A stretch of 64,000 bases of DNA from Luteimonas cucumeris (GTDB lineage Bacteria; Pseudomonadota; Gammaproteobacteria; Xanthomonadales; Xanthomonadaceae). The notes beneath the pieces are model-generated. The model was not told the DNA's origin. It saw nothing but the letters and a program-made list of their open reading frames with translations, and did no database searches. Positions 8,107 to 16,117 of this stretch are shown here, piece by piece. The stretch lies in assembly GCF_007830035.1 (NCBI RefSeq), contig NZ_VLKN01000005.1:124001-188000 (forward strand), in the 5' to 3' direction. Each line of letters begins with the position of its first letter. The first letter of the stretch is position 1. Made by a program: the position numbers and the translations under genes.

Positions 8107-8294
8107 GCGACGATCGCGAGCGGCAATGGTTCCATGACTTGCGCAACGCCTTCAATGCCCTGTGCGTGACCACGGCGGTGATGAACCGGGTGCTGGCCGA
8201 AGGCCGGATCGAACGCGCGCGGCAGCTGGCCAAGGACATGGAGCTCAGCTGCGAACGCTGCCGCGAACTGATGAACCATCCGCCACGCGAGTAA
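8103..8294 (+). CDS. Mini-protein with histidine-kinase H-box-like sequence (63 aa)
   Basis: Starts on the ATGA overlap with the NtrC-like regulator, so translation is coupled. The whole 63-residue product is predicted helical and carries WFHDLRNAFNAL near residues 9-20, which matches the H-box (HDxRNxLN) around the phosphorylated histidine in dimerisation domains of histidine kinases. The second helix AKDMELSCERCRELM resembles the second DHp helix. No ATPase domain follows. It may be a reduced phosphotransfer partner of the regulator or a remnant of a kinase gene; the intact frame and overlap argue for a used gene. Confidence 0.7.
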   Translation: MSDDRERQWFHDLRNAFNALCVTTAVMNRVLAEGRIERARQLAKDMELSCERCRELMNHPPRE

Positions 8295-8734
8295 CCGGAG
8301 ATGATGATCGATCCCACCGCTGCAAATCCTGCAGCGGCGCTGCAGGGCTTGCCCTGGCGTGCCGGATGACGGCCATGGAGACCGCGCAAGCGCGCCCTTA
8401 AAGCACGAAGATCACTGGCATGCATCTTGCGCCTTTCAGGTCATCCCGAACCGCGTGTGGTCATGGACAGGAACCATCCGACAGCATCGAAAAGCACCGC
8501 CTTTTCGATTGGTCGCAATGACGCGGCCAACGACGCCGCGCTGGCATTCGCGTCCACGTCGGTCTGCAAGGCCCACAACTCATTGCCGACAGCGCCGGCG
8601 GCAATGCCCGCCGGTCGTCATTCCCATTTCGTTCTCGCCCGACATGCTCGACCTGGTAACGAACAGTCGGGTCTTCCCTGCGGCGCGTCTGCGTCGCGAA
8701 ATGCCTCTCGAAGGCACCTGTCAGGAGAACGGTA
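8295..8734 (+). other. Intergenic region without a supported gene
   Basis: About 440 bp. Short open frames exist on the plus strand (for example 8471-8735) but have no ribosome-binding site, no recognisable composition and overlap one another. I see no repeat or structured element beyond short GC palindromes around 8320-8345. Confidence 0.5.
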
Positions 8735-8893
8735 ATGCCCACCAACAATCCCCGTGGTGAGAACCAGCACACCAAGCGCGACCCATCCAAATCCGCCAGC
8801 GCACCGTCCAGAAACGGCGCCGCGTCCAAGTCTGCCGGATCGCGCTCCAGCGGCAGTACCACCCAGAGCAAGTCCAAGCCCAGCAAGCGCTGA
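8735..8893 (+). CDS. Small basic Ser/Lys-rich protein (52 aa)
   Basis: A 52-residue product with CAGGAGAA seven bases before its ATG. It begins MPTNNPRGENQHTKRDP and continues as a Ser/Lys/Ala/Thr-rich, disordered basic tail ending QSKSKPSKR. No hydrophobic segment. The composition recalls small stress-induced or nucleic-acid-binding basic proteins, but I do not recognise a family. It is followed after about 60 bp by another small gene on the same strand. Confidence 0.6.
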   Translation: MPTNNPRGENQHTKRDPSKSASAPSRNGAASKSAGSRSSGSTTQSKSKPSKR

Positions 8894-8955
8894 CGCGTTC
8901 GGAGGGCGGCCCGCCATGGTCGCCTCCGCGCAATGGCTTTGATTCGTGACCGGCC

Positions 8956-9198
8956 ATGAGCGATTTCAAACCACAACAAAAAATGCTGAGCGAGCGTGAC
9001 GCCCAACTTTGCGACGTATTCGGGCGCGAAGCGCGTCTGTACTTCAACGAAGCCAGCTGGAACGAGGTATGTCAGCGAGTATCGCTGCACTGGGAAATGC
9101 TGCGGCGATCCGACGAACCCTCCTGGGCGATCGTTAGGCCGCTGGTACAACGCGCGTTCGAGCAGGCGGAAGAGGAACTTCGCAGCAACGCCAGTTGA
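8956..9198 (+). CDS. Hypothetical helical protein (80 aa)
   Basis: An 80-residue soluble protein rich in Glu, Arg and aromatic residues (LYFNEASWNEVCQRVSLHWEML, RAFEQAEEELRS), predicted mostly helical. The ATG has no strong Shine-Dalgarno sequence. It ends 30 bp before the convergent end of the luciferase-like gene. No family recognised; codon use resembles real genes of the window. Confidence 0.55.
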   Translation: MSDFKPQQKMLSERDAQLCDVFGREARLYFNEASWNEVCQRVSLHWEMLRRSDEPSWAIVRPLVQRAFEQAEEELRSNAS

Positions 9199-9228
9199 CG
9201 CTGTACCGCGAGGCCTGCGCATGCGCGC

Positions 9229-10188
9229 TCAGCGCAGCGCGGGCAGCACGGCGCTGCCGAAAACGTCGATGAACCGGGACTGGTCCTGATTGACGTTGTG
9301 CAGGTAAAGCTGCTCGAAGCCCAGCGCCAGGTCCTGCTGCAGCCACGCCACGTGTCGTTGCGGGTCACAGGATACGCGCACGCTGTCGGCGACCTGTGCC
9401 GCACTTACCCGCAATGCTTCCGCTTCGAACTGTTGCGGGGTGCGCAGCTCTTCCGACGCCTCCGCGCCCAGCACATTGGTGCGCCATTGTTCGTACGCAC
9501 CACGCAATGCCTGTGCGTCGTCCGCCGCGTAGGAAAGCTTCACCTGCAGGTACATCGGCTTGCCGTCGCCACCGCCCTCGCGGAAGGCCGACACCAGCGC
9601 GCGCAGCCGGTCCGGCTGCTGGTTGACCGTGATCAGTCCGTCGGCCCACGCCGCACCCCAGCGCGCCGTGTCCTCGCTCAAGGCGGCCACCAGCAATCTC
9701 GGTGGCTCGGACGGACGCGTGTACAGCTTTGCATTGCGGACCGCGAAGCTGCCGTCGTGGTCGACTTCCTCGCCCGCCCACAATGCGCGCATCACTTCGA
9801 CAGCCTCGAGCAGTCGCTGGTTGCGTTGCGGCTTCCCTGGCCACGGCTCGCCGGTGATCGCCTCGTTGAGCGCTTCGCCGCTGCCCACCGCCATCCAGAA
9901 TCTTCCGCGATGCATTTCCGCCAGCGTGGCGGCTTTCTGCGCGACCACTGCAGGATGGTAGCGGCCGACCGGCGAGGTCACCACGCCGAATGGAAGGCGG
10001 GTCACCGCCATGGCGGCGCCAAGCCAGCTCCAGGCATAGCCGCTATGGCCCTGCGCGCGGCTCCAGGGATGGAAGTGGTCCGAACACATCGCCGTGTCGA
10101 ATCCCGCCGTTTCCGCCTGCCGGACCAGTGCCAGCAGTCGGCTTGGCGCGAACTGCTCGTGGGATGCGTGATAACCGACGCAGGCCAT
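9229..10188 (-). CDS. LLM-class (luciferase-like) flavin oxidoreductase
   Basis: A 319-residue TIM-barrel oxidoreductase of the bacterial luciferase superfamily. The N-terminus MACVGYHASHEQFAPS fits the subgroup often annotated as a non-F420 LLM oxidoreductase (TIGR03885). Motifs include FDTAMCSDHFHPW, FGVVTSPVGRYHP and FWMAVGSGEALNE. I chose ATG 10188 because it has AGGGAAA upstream and starts at the conserved beta strand; the longer frame to 10320 would add an unrelated leader. It is divergent from the transducer-family gene at 10298. Substrate and cofactor (FMN or F420) are not determined by sequence. Confidence 0.88.
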   Translation of the reverse strand: MACVGYHASHEQFAPSRLLALVRQAETAGFDTAMCSDHFHPWSRAQGHSGYAWSWLGAAMAVTRLPFGVVTSPVGRYHPAVVAQKAATLAEMHRGRFWMAVGSGEALNEAITGEPWPGKPQRNQRLLEAVEVMRALWAGEEVDHDGSFAVRNAKLYTRPSEPPRLLVAALSEDTARWGAAWADGLITVNQQPDRLRALVSAFREGGGDGKPMYLQVKLSYAADDAQALRGAYEQWRTNVLGAEASEELRTPQQFEAEALRVSAAQVADSVRVSCDPQRHVAWLQQDLALGFEQLYLHNVNQDQSRFIDVFGSAVLPALR

Positions 10189-10297
10189 GCGGATTTCCCT
10201 GTCGATCGAATCGAGCATACGAAGCGGCGGTGAACGCCATGCGAGCCTCGCGCATCGTGACGCGGCATACGCACGCGGCGTGGTAAATGCTGTGCGC

Positions 10298-10675
10298 ATG
10301 GACATGACGATCGGATGCACGCGCTGGGCGATTGCCGAAGGCTATATCCCCGGCTGGAGCCACGGGCCGGCGCCCGAACTGGAAAGCCACGAGACCTGTT
10401 GCATCCTGAATGCGGGAGAGCGGGTCGCCAACGTGCGCATCACCATCTATTTCGAGGACCGCGAGCCTGCCGGCCCGTATCGGCTGACGGTGCAGCCGCG
10501 GCGCACGCGACATCTGCGTTTCAATGAACTCGAAGATCCGGAACCGATCCCCAGGGAAACGCCATACGCCAGCGTGATCGAATCCGACGTCCCGATCGTG
10601 GTGCAGCATACGCGGCTGGATTCGCGCCAGGCCGAGAACGCGTTGATGACCACGATGGCGTATGCCTGCGACTGA
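10298..10675 (+). CDS. Sensory-rhodopsin-transducer-family protein, copy 1
   Basis: A 125-residue beta-sandwich protein strongly matching the Anabaena sensory rhodopsin transducer (ASRT) family: CTRWAIAEGYIPGWS, HETCCILNAGE, VRITIYFEDREPAGPYRLTV, RTRHLRFNEL and the block VIESDVPIVVQHTRLDSRQ are all family signatures. No rhodopsin gene is near. Members outside cyanobacteria have been proposed to be small-molecule (sugar) binding domains. It is followed after 6 bp by an aldonolactone-oxidase-like gene and then by a divergent paralogue, so the three form an operon. ATG 10304 is an alternative start. Confidence 0.92.
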   Translation: MDMTIGCTRWAIAEGYIPGWSHGPAPELESHETCCILNAGERVANVRITIYFEDREPAGPYRLTVQPRRTRHLRFNELEDPEPIPRETPYASVIESDVPIVVQHTRLDSRQAENALMTTMAYACD

Positions 10676-10681
10676 CCGCGC

Positions 10682-11881
10682 ATGGGCCACGTGTGGCGCA
10701 ACTGGTCCGGCAGCATCAGTTTCAGGCCACGGCAACTGGAATGTCCGGCCTCGGCATCGAAACTCGCGGCGATCGTGCGCGCGGTCCATGCGCGCGGAGG
10801 AACATTGCGCGTGGCCGGCGCCGGCCATTCCTCGACCGATCTGGCTAGCACGACCGATACGCTGTTGTCGCTGGCACGCCTGCATGGCGTGATCTCGGTC
10901 GATCCGGCACGCTGCCGGGCAACCGTGGCGGCGGGATCGACCCTGCAGGAACTGGGCAAGTCGCTCTACGAACACGACCTGGCACTACCCAACTACGGTG
11001 ATGTCGCCACCCAGACCATCGGCGGCGCGATCGGCACCGGCACCCACGGCACCGGTCTGGAGCAGCCGAACCTGTCCGAGATGATGGTCGGCGCAAAACT
11101 GGTCGATGGCCGCGGCGACGTGCGCGTCATCACTTCCGACGACATCGAAACGTTGCACGCGGCGCGCGTGGCGCTGGGCACACTGGGCGTATTCACCGAA
11201 ATCACGCTGCAACTGGTACCGACCTTCGACGTGGAAAGACGCGAGTACGCCGCCGCCACCGACGACGCGCTGGCGGACTGGCCGCGCCTGGTGGCCGAGA
11301 ATCGCAGCTTCGATTTCTACTGGTACCCGCGCCGCGATGACGTCAAGTTGCGCCTGGTCAACCCGCTTGGCGGCGGCACCGTGGCCTTGCCGTACGCACG
11401 TGCGCTGGAAAAGCACAGTGGCTACAGCCACCAGGTGATACCGACCCACAGCGGCCTGCCGTACCGGTTCGAGGAATGCGAATACGCCGTGCCCTACGAG
11501 GATGGCCTGGCCTGCTTCGCGCGCATCCGCGAGCGAATCAAGCGCGACTGGCGACGTCTGGTCGGCTGGCGCGTGCTGGTCCGCACGGTGGCCGCCGACG
11601 ACAGCCATCTCAGTCCGGCACAGGGGCGCCGTACGGTCACCATTTCGCTGCACCAGAACCATTCCTTGCCGTGGCAGGATTTCTTCGCGGACATGGAACC
11701 GATCTTCCGCGCGCACGGCGGACGGCCGCACTGGGGCAAGAAGCACGGCATGCGTGCCGCCGACCTGAGGCCGCGATATCCGGCCTGGGATGCGTTCCAG
11801 CGCATCCGCCGCGCGTTCGATCCGGACGGCACCTTCCTCTCGCCCTACCTGCGACAGATCCTGGGAGACGCGCATGAGTGA
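10682..11881 (+). CDS. FAD-linked aldonolactone oxidase (L-gulono/D-arabinono-lactone oxidase family)
   Basis: A 399-residue VAO-type flavoenzyme. The FAD domain contains RVAGAGHSS, where H49 is the usual site of covalent FAD attachment, and the family block QTIGGAIGTGTHGTG. The C-terminal substrate domain carries RPHWGKKHG near residue 350, the HW(A/G)K signature of aldonolactone oxidases. Length (about 400) is typical of bacterial members, which oxidise aldonolactones or alditols with oxygen to give peroxide. It is sandwiched between two ASRT-family genes, overlapping the second by 8 bp, which suggests that those proteins bind its substrate or product. Confidence 0.92.
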   Translation: MGHVWRNWSGSISFRPRQLECPASASKLAAIVRAVHARGGTLRVAGAGHSSTDLASTTDTLLSLARLHGVISVDPARCRATVAAGSTLQELGKSLYEHDLALPNYGDVATQTIGGAIGTGTHGTGLEQPNLSEMMVGAKLVDGRGDVRVITSDDIETLHAARVALGTLGVFTEITLQLVPTFDVERREYAAATDDALADWPRLVAENRSFDFYWYPRRDDVKLRLVNPLGGGTVALPYARALEKHSGYSHQVIPTHSGLPYRFEECEYAVPYEDGLACFARIRERIKRDWRRLVGWRVLVRTVAADDSHLSPAQGRRTVTISLHQNHSLPWQDFFADMEPIFRAHGGRPHWGKKHGMRAADLRPRYPAWDAFQRIRRAFDPDGTFLSPYLRQILGDAHE

Positions 11882-12254
11882 TGCCATCGGATGCGCACGC
11901 TGGGCGATTGCGGCGGGCCATGCACCGGCACGATCGCGCGGCGTGGAGCCGGCATTCACGAGCCACGATCGTTTGTGCCTGTTGAACGCCGGTGCGGTGC
12001 TGGCCAATGTCCGGGTACGCGTGCTGTACGCGGCCGGCGCCGAGGTCGGTCCGTATCGGCTGAGCGTGGCACCACGGCGGATGCGCCATGTCAGGGTGAA
12101 CGACCTGATCTTTCCCGAGGCGATTCGGCTCGACGAAGCCTATGGACTGATCGTGCGCAGCGACCAGCCCGTCGTCGTGCAGTTCAGCCGCCAGGACACG
12201 CGCGCGCTGATGAATGCAGGAATGATGACGACGGCCTGGCCCGGAATCGATTGA
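11874..12254 (+). CDS. Sensory-rhodopsin-transducer-family protein, copy 2 (divergent)
   Basis: A 126-residue paralogue of the gene at 10298: CARWAIAAGHAPARS, RLCLLNAGAVLANVRVRVLY, EVGPYRLSV, RMRHVRVNDL and RSDQPVVVQFSRQDTR align along the whole length. Family residues conserved in copy 1 (IPGWS, ILNAGE, IYFEDREP, HTRLDSRQAENA) are partly changed, so its ligand may differ. It overlaps the lactone oxidase stop by 8 bp and is translationally coupled to it. No photoreceptor gene is present, so a light-signalling role is unlikely. Confidence 0.88.
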   Translation: MSDAIGCARWAIAAGHAPARSRGVEPAFTSHDRLCLLNAGAVLANVRVRVLYAAGAEVGPYRLSVAPRRMRHVRVNDLIFPEAIRLDEAYGLIVRSDQPVVVQFSRQDTRALMNAGMMTTAWPGID

Positions 12255-12380
12255 ATTCCGCATTCATTTTCGCGCAACGCGTACTGCAGATTTTTCCCGC
12301 GTCGGAAGGGTTGGCAGTGCACGCGGTTTGCACGATCGCCGCCGTAGGTTGCAGCGAACGCTACAGGCAGGAGATCCACC

Positions 12381-13436
12381 GTGCGAATTGCCCAGATCGC
12401 GCCACTATACGAGGCGGTTCCACCGAGTCTTTACGGCGGCACCGAGCGTGTGGTGGCGCACCTTACCGATGCCCTGGTCGATGCCGGGCATGAGGTGACC
12501 CTGTTCGCCGCGGCCGATGCCGATACCCGCGCCACGCTGGTGCCGTGTCGCGACCAGTCGATCCGGCTGGATCCGGCGCCGCTCAAGTCGGACTTGGCCG
12601 TGCACCTGGCGATGCTGCACGAAGTCTCGCGGCGCGCGGATCAGTTCGACATCCTGCATTTCCACGTCGACCTGCTGCATTACCCGTTCTTCGCGCATTG
12701 TCCGCAGCGCACGATAACGACGCTGCACGGCCGCCTTGACCTTAAGGACCTTCCGGTCGCATATGCGCGTTGGCCGCAGTTCCCGCTGGCGTCGATCTCC
12801 GATCATCAGCGCCGTCCATTGCCGGACGCACGCTGGATCGGCACGGTCCATCACGGTTTGCCGGACCAACTGTGCCCGTTCAGCGCGCGCGCGGAGGGCG
12901 GCTATCTTGCCTTCCTCGGCCGCATCTCGCCGGAGAAGCGCGTCGATCGCGCCATCGCCATGGCGAAGCGGGCCGGGTTGCCGTTGAAGATCGCCGCCAA
13001 GGTCGATGTCGTCGACCAGGCCTATTACCAGGAATCGATCGTGCCCTTGCTGGACGATGCGTCGATCGAGTTCGTCGGCGAGATCAACGACCGCGAGAAA
13101 GCCGATTTTCTCGGCCGCGCAACCGCGCTGCTGTTCCCGATCGACTGGCCCGAACCGTTCGGCCTGGTAATGATCGAGGCGATGGCCTGCGGTACGCCGG
13201 TGGTGGCCTGGGAATGCGGTTCCGTGCCCGAGGTGGTGGATGACGGCATCACCGGTCGCATCGTGCGCTCGCTCGACGAAGGCGTCGCCGCGATCGGCGA
13301 TGTGTCCGCGTACGATCGCCGCGCGATCCGCGACGTGTTCGAACGCCGCTTCACGTCGGCGGTCATGGCCCGTACCTACCTCAAACTGTATTGGCAACTG
13401 ATCAGCCAGGACGAGACGCGCCGGCGTTCGGCGTGA
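12381..13436 (+). CDS. GT4-family glycosyltransferase
   Basis: A 351-residue GT-B glycosyltransferase. It starts at GTG with CAGGAG six bases upstream, opens MRIAQIAPLYEAVPPSLYGGTERVV (cut here to its key features: the GGTE donor loop) and has the acceptor-side histidines in ILHFHVDLLH. The donor domain begins at YLAFLGRISPEKR and holds the E-x7-E motif in EPFGLVMIEAMACGTPVV. It stands alone among stress genes rather than in the exopolysaccharide cluster. Relatives of this size near debranching enzymes are thought to act in trehalose or glycan formation; the acceptor is unknown. Confidence 0.9.
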   Translation: MRIAQIAPLYEAVPPSLYGGTERVVAHLTDALVDAGHEVTLFAAADADTRATLVPCRDQSIRLDPAPLKSDLAVHLAMLHEVSRRADQFDILHFHVDLLHYPFFAHCPQRTITTLHGRLDLKDLPVAYARWPQFPLASISDHQRRPLPDARWIGTVHHGLPDQLCPFSARAEGGYLAFLGRISPEKRVDRAIAMAKRAGLPLKIAAKVDVVDQAYYQESIVPLLDDASIEFVGEINDREKADFLGRATALLFPIDWPEPFGLVMIEAMACGTPVVAWECGSVPEVVDDGITGRIVRSLDEGVAAIGDVSAYDRRAIRDVFERRFTSAVMARTYLKLYWQLISQDETRRRSA

Positions 13437-13511
13437 TCGCAGTTGCATTCTTGCCACTGTGTTAACGCCGTTTGCGGCATATCGATGCTGTCATTCCGGC
13501 AGGAGTACGTC

Positions 13512-13949
13512 ATGCCACGCGGCGACAAATCCAGCTACACCGACAAGCAGAAGCGCCAGGCGGAGAAGATCGAGGAGAGCGAAAAGGAGCAGGGCCGCTC
13601 CGATGAAGCCGCCGAGCGGATCGCCTGGGCCACGGTCAACAAACAGGATGGCGGCGGCAAGAAGAAGCGCGCGACCAGGAAAGCCACAAAGAAGTCGGGC
13701 CGGAAGTCCACCAGCAAGACCACCAAGAAGGCGGCCAAGAAAGCCACCAAGAAGACTGCGAAGAAGGCCACCAAGAAGGCGGCGAAGAAGACTACCCGCA
13801 AGACGGCGAAGAAGAGCACGAAGAAGGCTGCCCGCAAGACGGCGAAGAAGGCCACCAAGAAGACCGCCAGGAAAGCCGCCAAGAAAGCCGGCAAGAAGGC
13901 GGCCAAACGCAAGACAGCGGCCAGGAAAACGGCGCGCGAGCGCAGCTGA
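13512..13949 (+). CDS. Lysine/alanine-rich histone H1-like protein
   Basis: A 145-residue protein with GCAGGAG before its ATG. Residues 1-50 (PRGDKSSYTDKQKRQAEKIEES to ERIAWATVNKQ) form a small folded domain seen in short bacterial proteins often labelled plasmid-stabilisation-like. From residue 51 on it is almost entirely a repeat of KKATKK, KKAAKK and RKTAKK, the AT-hook-free basic tail of histone H1-like DNA-binding proteins. It should coat DNA non-specifically. The repeat at DNA level (AAGAAGGCC-type units, 13660-13930) is prone to length change by slippage. Confidence 0.88.
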   Translation: MPRGDKSSYTDKQKRQAEKIEESEKEQGRSDEAAERIAWATVNKQDGGGKKKRATRKATKKSGRKSTSKTTKKAAKKATKKTAKKATKKAAKKTTRKTAKKSTKKAARKTAKKATKKTARKAAKKAGKKAAKRKTAARKTARERS

Positions 13950-13963
13950 TCCGGCCGGCGGCG

Positions 13964-16117
13964 GTGGAATCGTCAGCGCGACAGGGCCTGGGTACCACGC
14001 ACGTACTCAAGGATGGCGATACCTTCGTGGTGGCCGACCGCGAGGGCAACATCAGTGGCGAAAGCCAAGGCCTGTTCCATCACGACACGCGGCTGCTTTC
14101 CTGCTATGCGATGCAGATCGATGGCGGCACGCCGTTGCTGCTGAGTTCGTCGGTCAGCCGCGACAACGTCTTCTTCCGCGCCCACCTGACCAACCGGCCG
14201 CTCAGCCCGCTTGGCTATCCGTCGATGCCGCAGGGACTGGTATACATCGCGCGCACGCAGTTCGTCACCGACAGCCGCCTGCACGAGCGCATCGTCTGCA
14301 GCAATTTCGGCGACCAGCCGATCGTGCTGCCGGCACGGTTCGAACTGGCGGCCGACTTCCGCGACATGTTCGAGGTTCGCGGCAGCATCCGCGCCGCGCG
14401 CGGCGAACTGCTGCCGGCCGAGGCCGCCGGCAATGGGCTCTTGTTGCGCTATCGCGGCCTGGACGGCGTCACCCGCACCTCCTGCGTGACATTCTCGCGC
14501 GCGCCGACCGCGGCCGGGCCGGGATTCCTGCAGTTCGCGTTCTACCTGCCGCCGGGCGCGCGCGACGAACTGTACGTGGAGGTCGGCGATGAGCCGATCG
14601 CGGAAGCCGGCCGCGAGCGCTTTCGTTCCGCCGCGGCGCGCGCGCGCCTGCGCATCCGCGCACGCAATCGTCGCGGCAGCCGGTTACGCAGCAGCAGTCC
14701 GTTGTTCAACGCGTGGATGCGGCGCTCGCAGGCGGATCTGGCATTGCTGACCAGCGATCTCGAAACCGGTCCCTATCCCTACGCCGGCATTCCCTGGTTC
14801 TCGACGCCGTTCGGGCGCGATGCCGTGATCACCGCATTGCAGACGCTGTGGCTGGATGCAGCGCTCGCGCGCGGCGTGCTCGCCTTCCTGGCCAAGCACC
14901 AGGCCCGCGAAGTCTCGACGTTCCAGGACGCGGCGCCGGGCAAGATCATGCACGAAACGCGCAAGGGGGAAATGGCGGCGCTGCGCGAGTTGCCGTTCGG
15001 ACTGTACTACGGCGGCGTCGACACCACGCCGCTGTTCGTGATGCTGGCGCACGCCTACGCCACGCGTACCGGCGACATGGACTTCATCGAACGCATATGG
15101 CCCGCGCTGGTTGCGGCGGTGGGCTGGATCGAGCAGGTCCGCGACGCCAATCGCCTCGGTTTCCTCGACTATGCGCGCGGCGAGCACTCGGGCCTGGCCA
15201 ACCAGGGATGGAAGGACAGCGAGGATTCGGTGTTCCATCGCGACGGACGCGCACCGGTCGGGCCGATCGCGCTGGTCGAAGTGCAGGGTTATGCATTCGC
15301 CGCGCTGCGCGGCATCGCGGCCTTGTCGCGCCGCCGTGGCGACGCTGCGGCCAGCGAGCACTGGGACGCGCGCGCAGGCGCATTGCGCGAAGCGGTCGAG
15401 CGGCATTTCTGGAGCGAGGAACGCGGCTACTACGGCATCGCCGTGGATGGCAACGGCGTGCTGTGCGATGTGCTGGCCAGCAACCCCGGTCACCTGCTCT
15501 ACGTCGGGCTGCCGCAGGAGTCGCGTGCCGAACGCGTCTGCGAACAGCTGATGAGCCCCCGGTTCCGCACTGGCTGGGGCCTGCGCACGTTGGCCCAGGG
15601 CGAGGCGCGGTTCAATCCGATGTCGTACCACAACGGTTCGATCTGGCCGCACGACAGCGCGATCTGTGCTGCGGGCATGGCCCGCTACGGGCGTCGCGAC
15701 GCGGCCGTGGTGCTGTTGCGCGAAGCCTTCGAGGCTGCCGTGCATTTCGACTACCGCGTGCCGGAACTGTTCTGCGGGTTCTCGCGCGCGCAGGACGCCA
15801 ATCCCGTCGCCTATCCGGTCGCCTGCCTGCCGCAGGCATGGGCCGCAGGTTCGCCTTTCATGCTCGCACAAGCCTGTCTTGGCATCGTCATCGATGGCCA
15901 CGCGGATCGGCTGCAGGTGGTGCAGCCGCAATTACCGATCGGCGTGGACGACATCAAGGTCCGTGGCTTGCGCGTCGGTGAGCGCACGCTGGACTTGATA
16001 TTCCGGCGCAGCGACGACCAGGTCCTGGTGTCCACCGGGGAAAGCGATGGCGATGCCGAAGTCCTGCAGTCAGCGGACCGCGCCCAGCACGGCGCAGAGG
16101 CGGAGCTCAAGCCGTAG
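13964..16117 (+). CDS. Glycogen-debranching-type amylo-alpha-1,6-glucosidase
   Basis: A 717-residue two-domain glycosidase starting at GTG. The N-terminal beta domain (about 1-220) has VLKDGDTFVVADREGNI and GLFHHDTRLL, the signature of the GDE_N_bis domain; the C-terminal (alpha/alpha)6 domain (about 245-680) has GIPWFSTPFGRDAVITALQ, LPFGLYYGGVDTTPLF and YHNGSIWPHDSAI. Such proteins hydrolyse alpha-1,6-linked glucose or related glycans, and some relatives act on other oligosaccharides. It lies 14 bp after the H1-like gene and ends 11 bp into the convergent BON gene. No signal peptide is visible, so it is cytoplasmic. Confidence 0.9.
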   Translation: MESSARQGLGTTHVLKDGDTFVVADREGNISGESQGLFHHDTRLLSCYAMQIDGGTPLLLSSSVSRDNVFFRAHLTNRPLSPLGYPSMPQGLVYIARTQFVTDSRLHERIVCSNFGDQPIVLPARFELAADFRDMFEVRGSIRAARGELLPAEAAGNGLLLRYRGLDGVTRTSCVTFSRAPTAAGPGFLQFAFYLPPGARDELYVEVGDEPIAEAGRERFRSAAARARLRIRARNRRGSRLRSSSPLFNAWMRRSQADLALLTSDLETGPYPYAGIPWFSTPFGRDAVITALQTLWLDAALARGVLAFLAKHQAREVSTFQDAAPGKIMHETRKGEMAALRELPFGLYYGGVDTTPLFVMLAHAYATRTGDMDFIERIWPALVAAVGWIEQVRDANRLGFLDYARGEHSGLANQGWKDSEDSVFHRDGRAPVGPIALVEVQGYAFAALRGIAALSRRRGDAAASEHWDARAGALREAVERHFWSEERGYYGIAVDGNGVLCDVLASNPGHLLYVGLPQESRAERVCEQLMSPRFRTGWGLRTLAQGEARFNPMSYHNGSIWPHDSAICAAGMARYGRRDAAVVLLREAFEAAVHFDYRVPELFCGFSRAQDANPVAYPVACLPQAWAAGSPFMLAQACLGIVIDGHADRLQVVQPQLPIGVDDIKVRGLRVGERTLDLIFRRSDDQVLVSTGESDGDAEVLQSADRAQHGAEAELKP

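Noticed and set aside
8471-8735. Plus-strand frame of about 88 codons before the small basic gene
   Set aside because: No Shine-Dalgarno, no recognisable composition, and it overlaps competing frames of equal quality.
10298-12254. Reading the ASRT-family genes as part of a light-sensing system
   Set aside because: No rhodopsin, bilin or flavin photoreceptor gene is in the window; the family has members with no light role.
13660-13930. Regular DNA repeat that could suggest a CRISPR array or minisatellite
   Set aside because: The units are imperfect, unequal and explained by the KKA/KKT-type lysine-rich protein tail; no spacers or cas genes are present.
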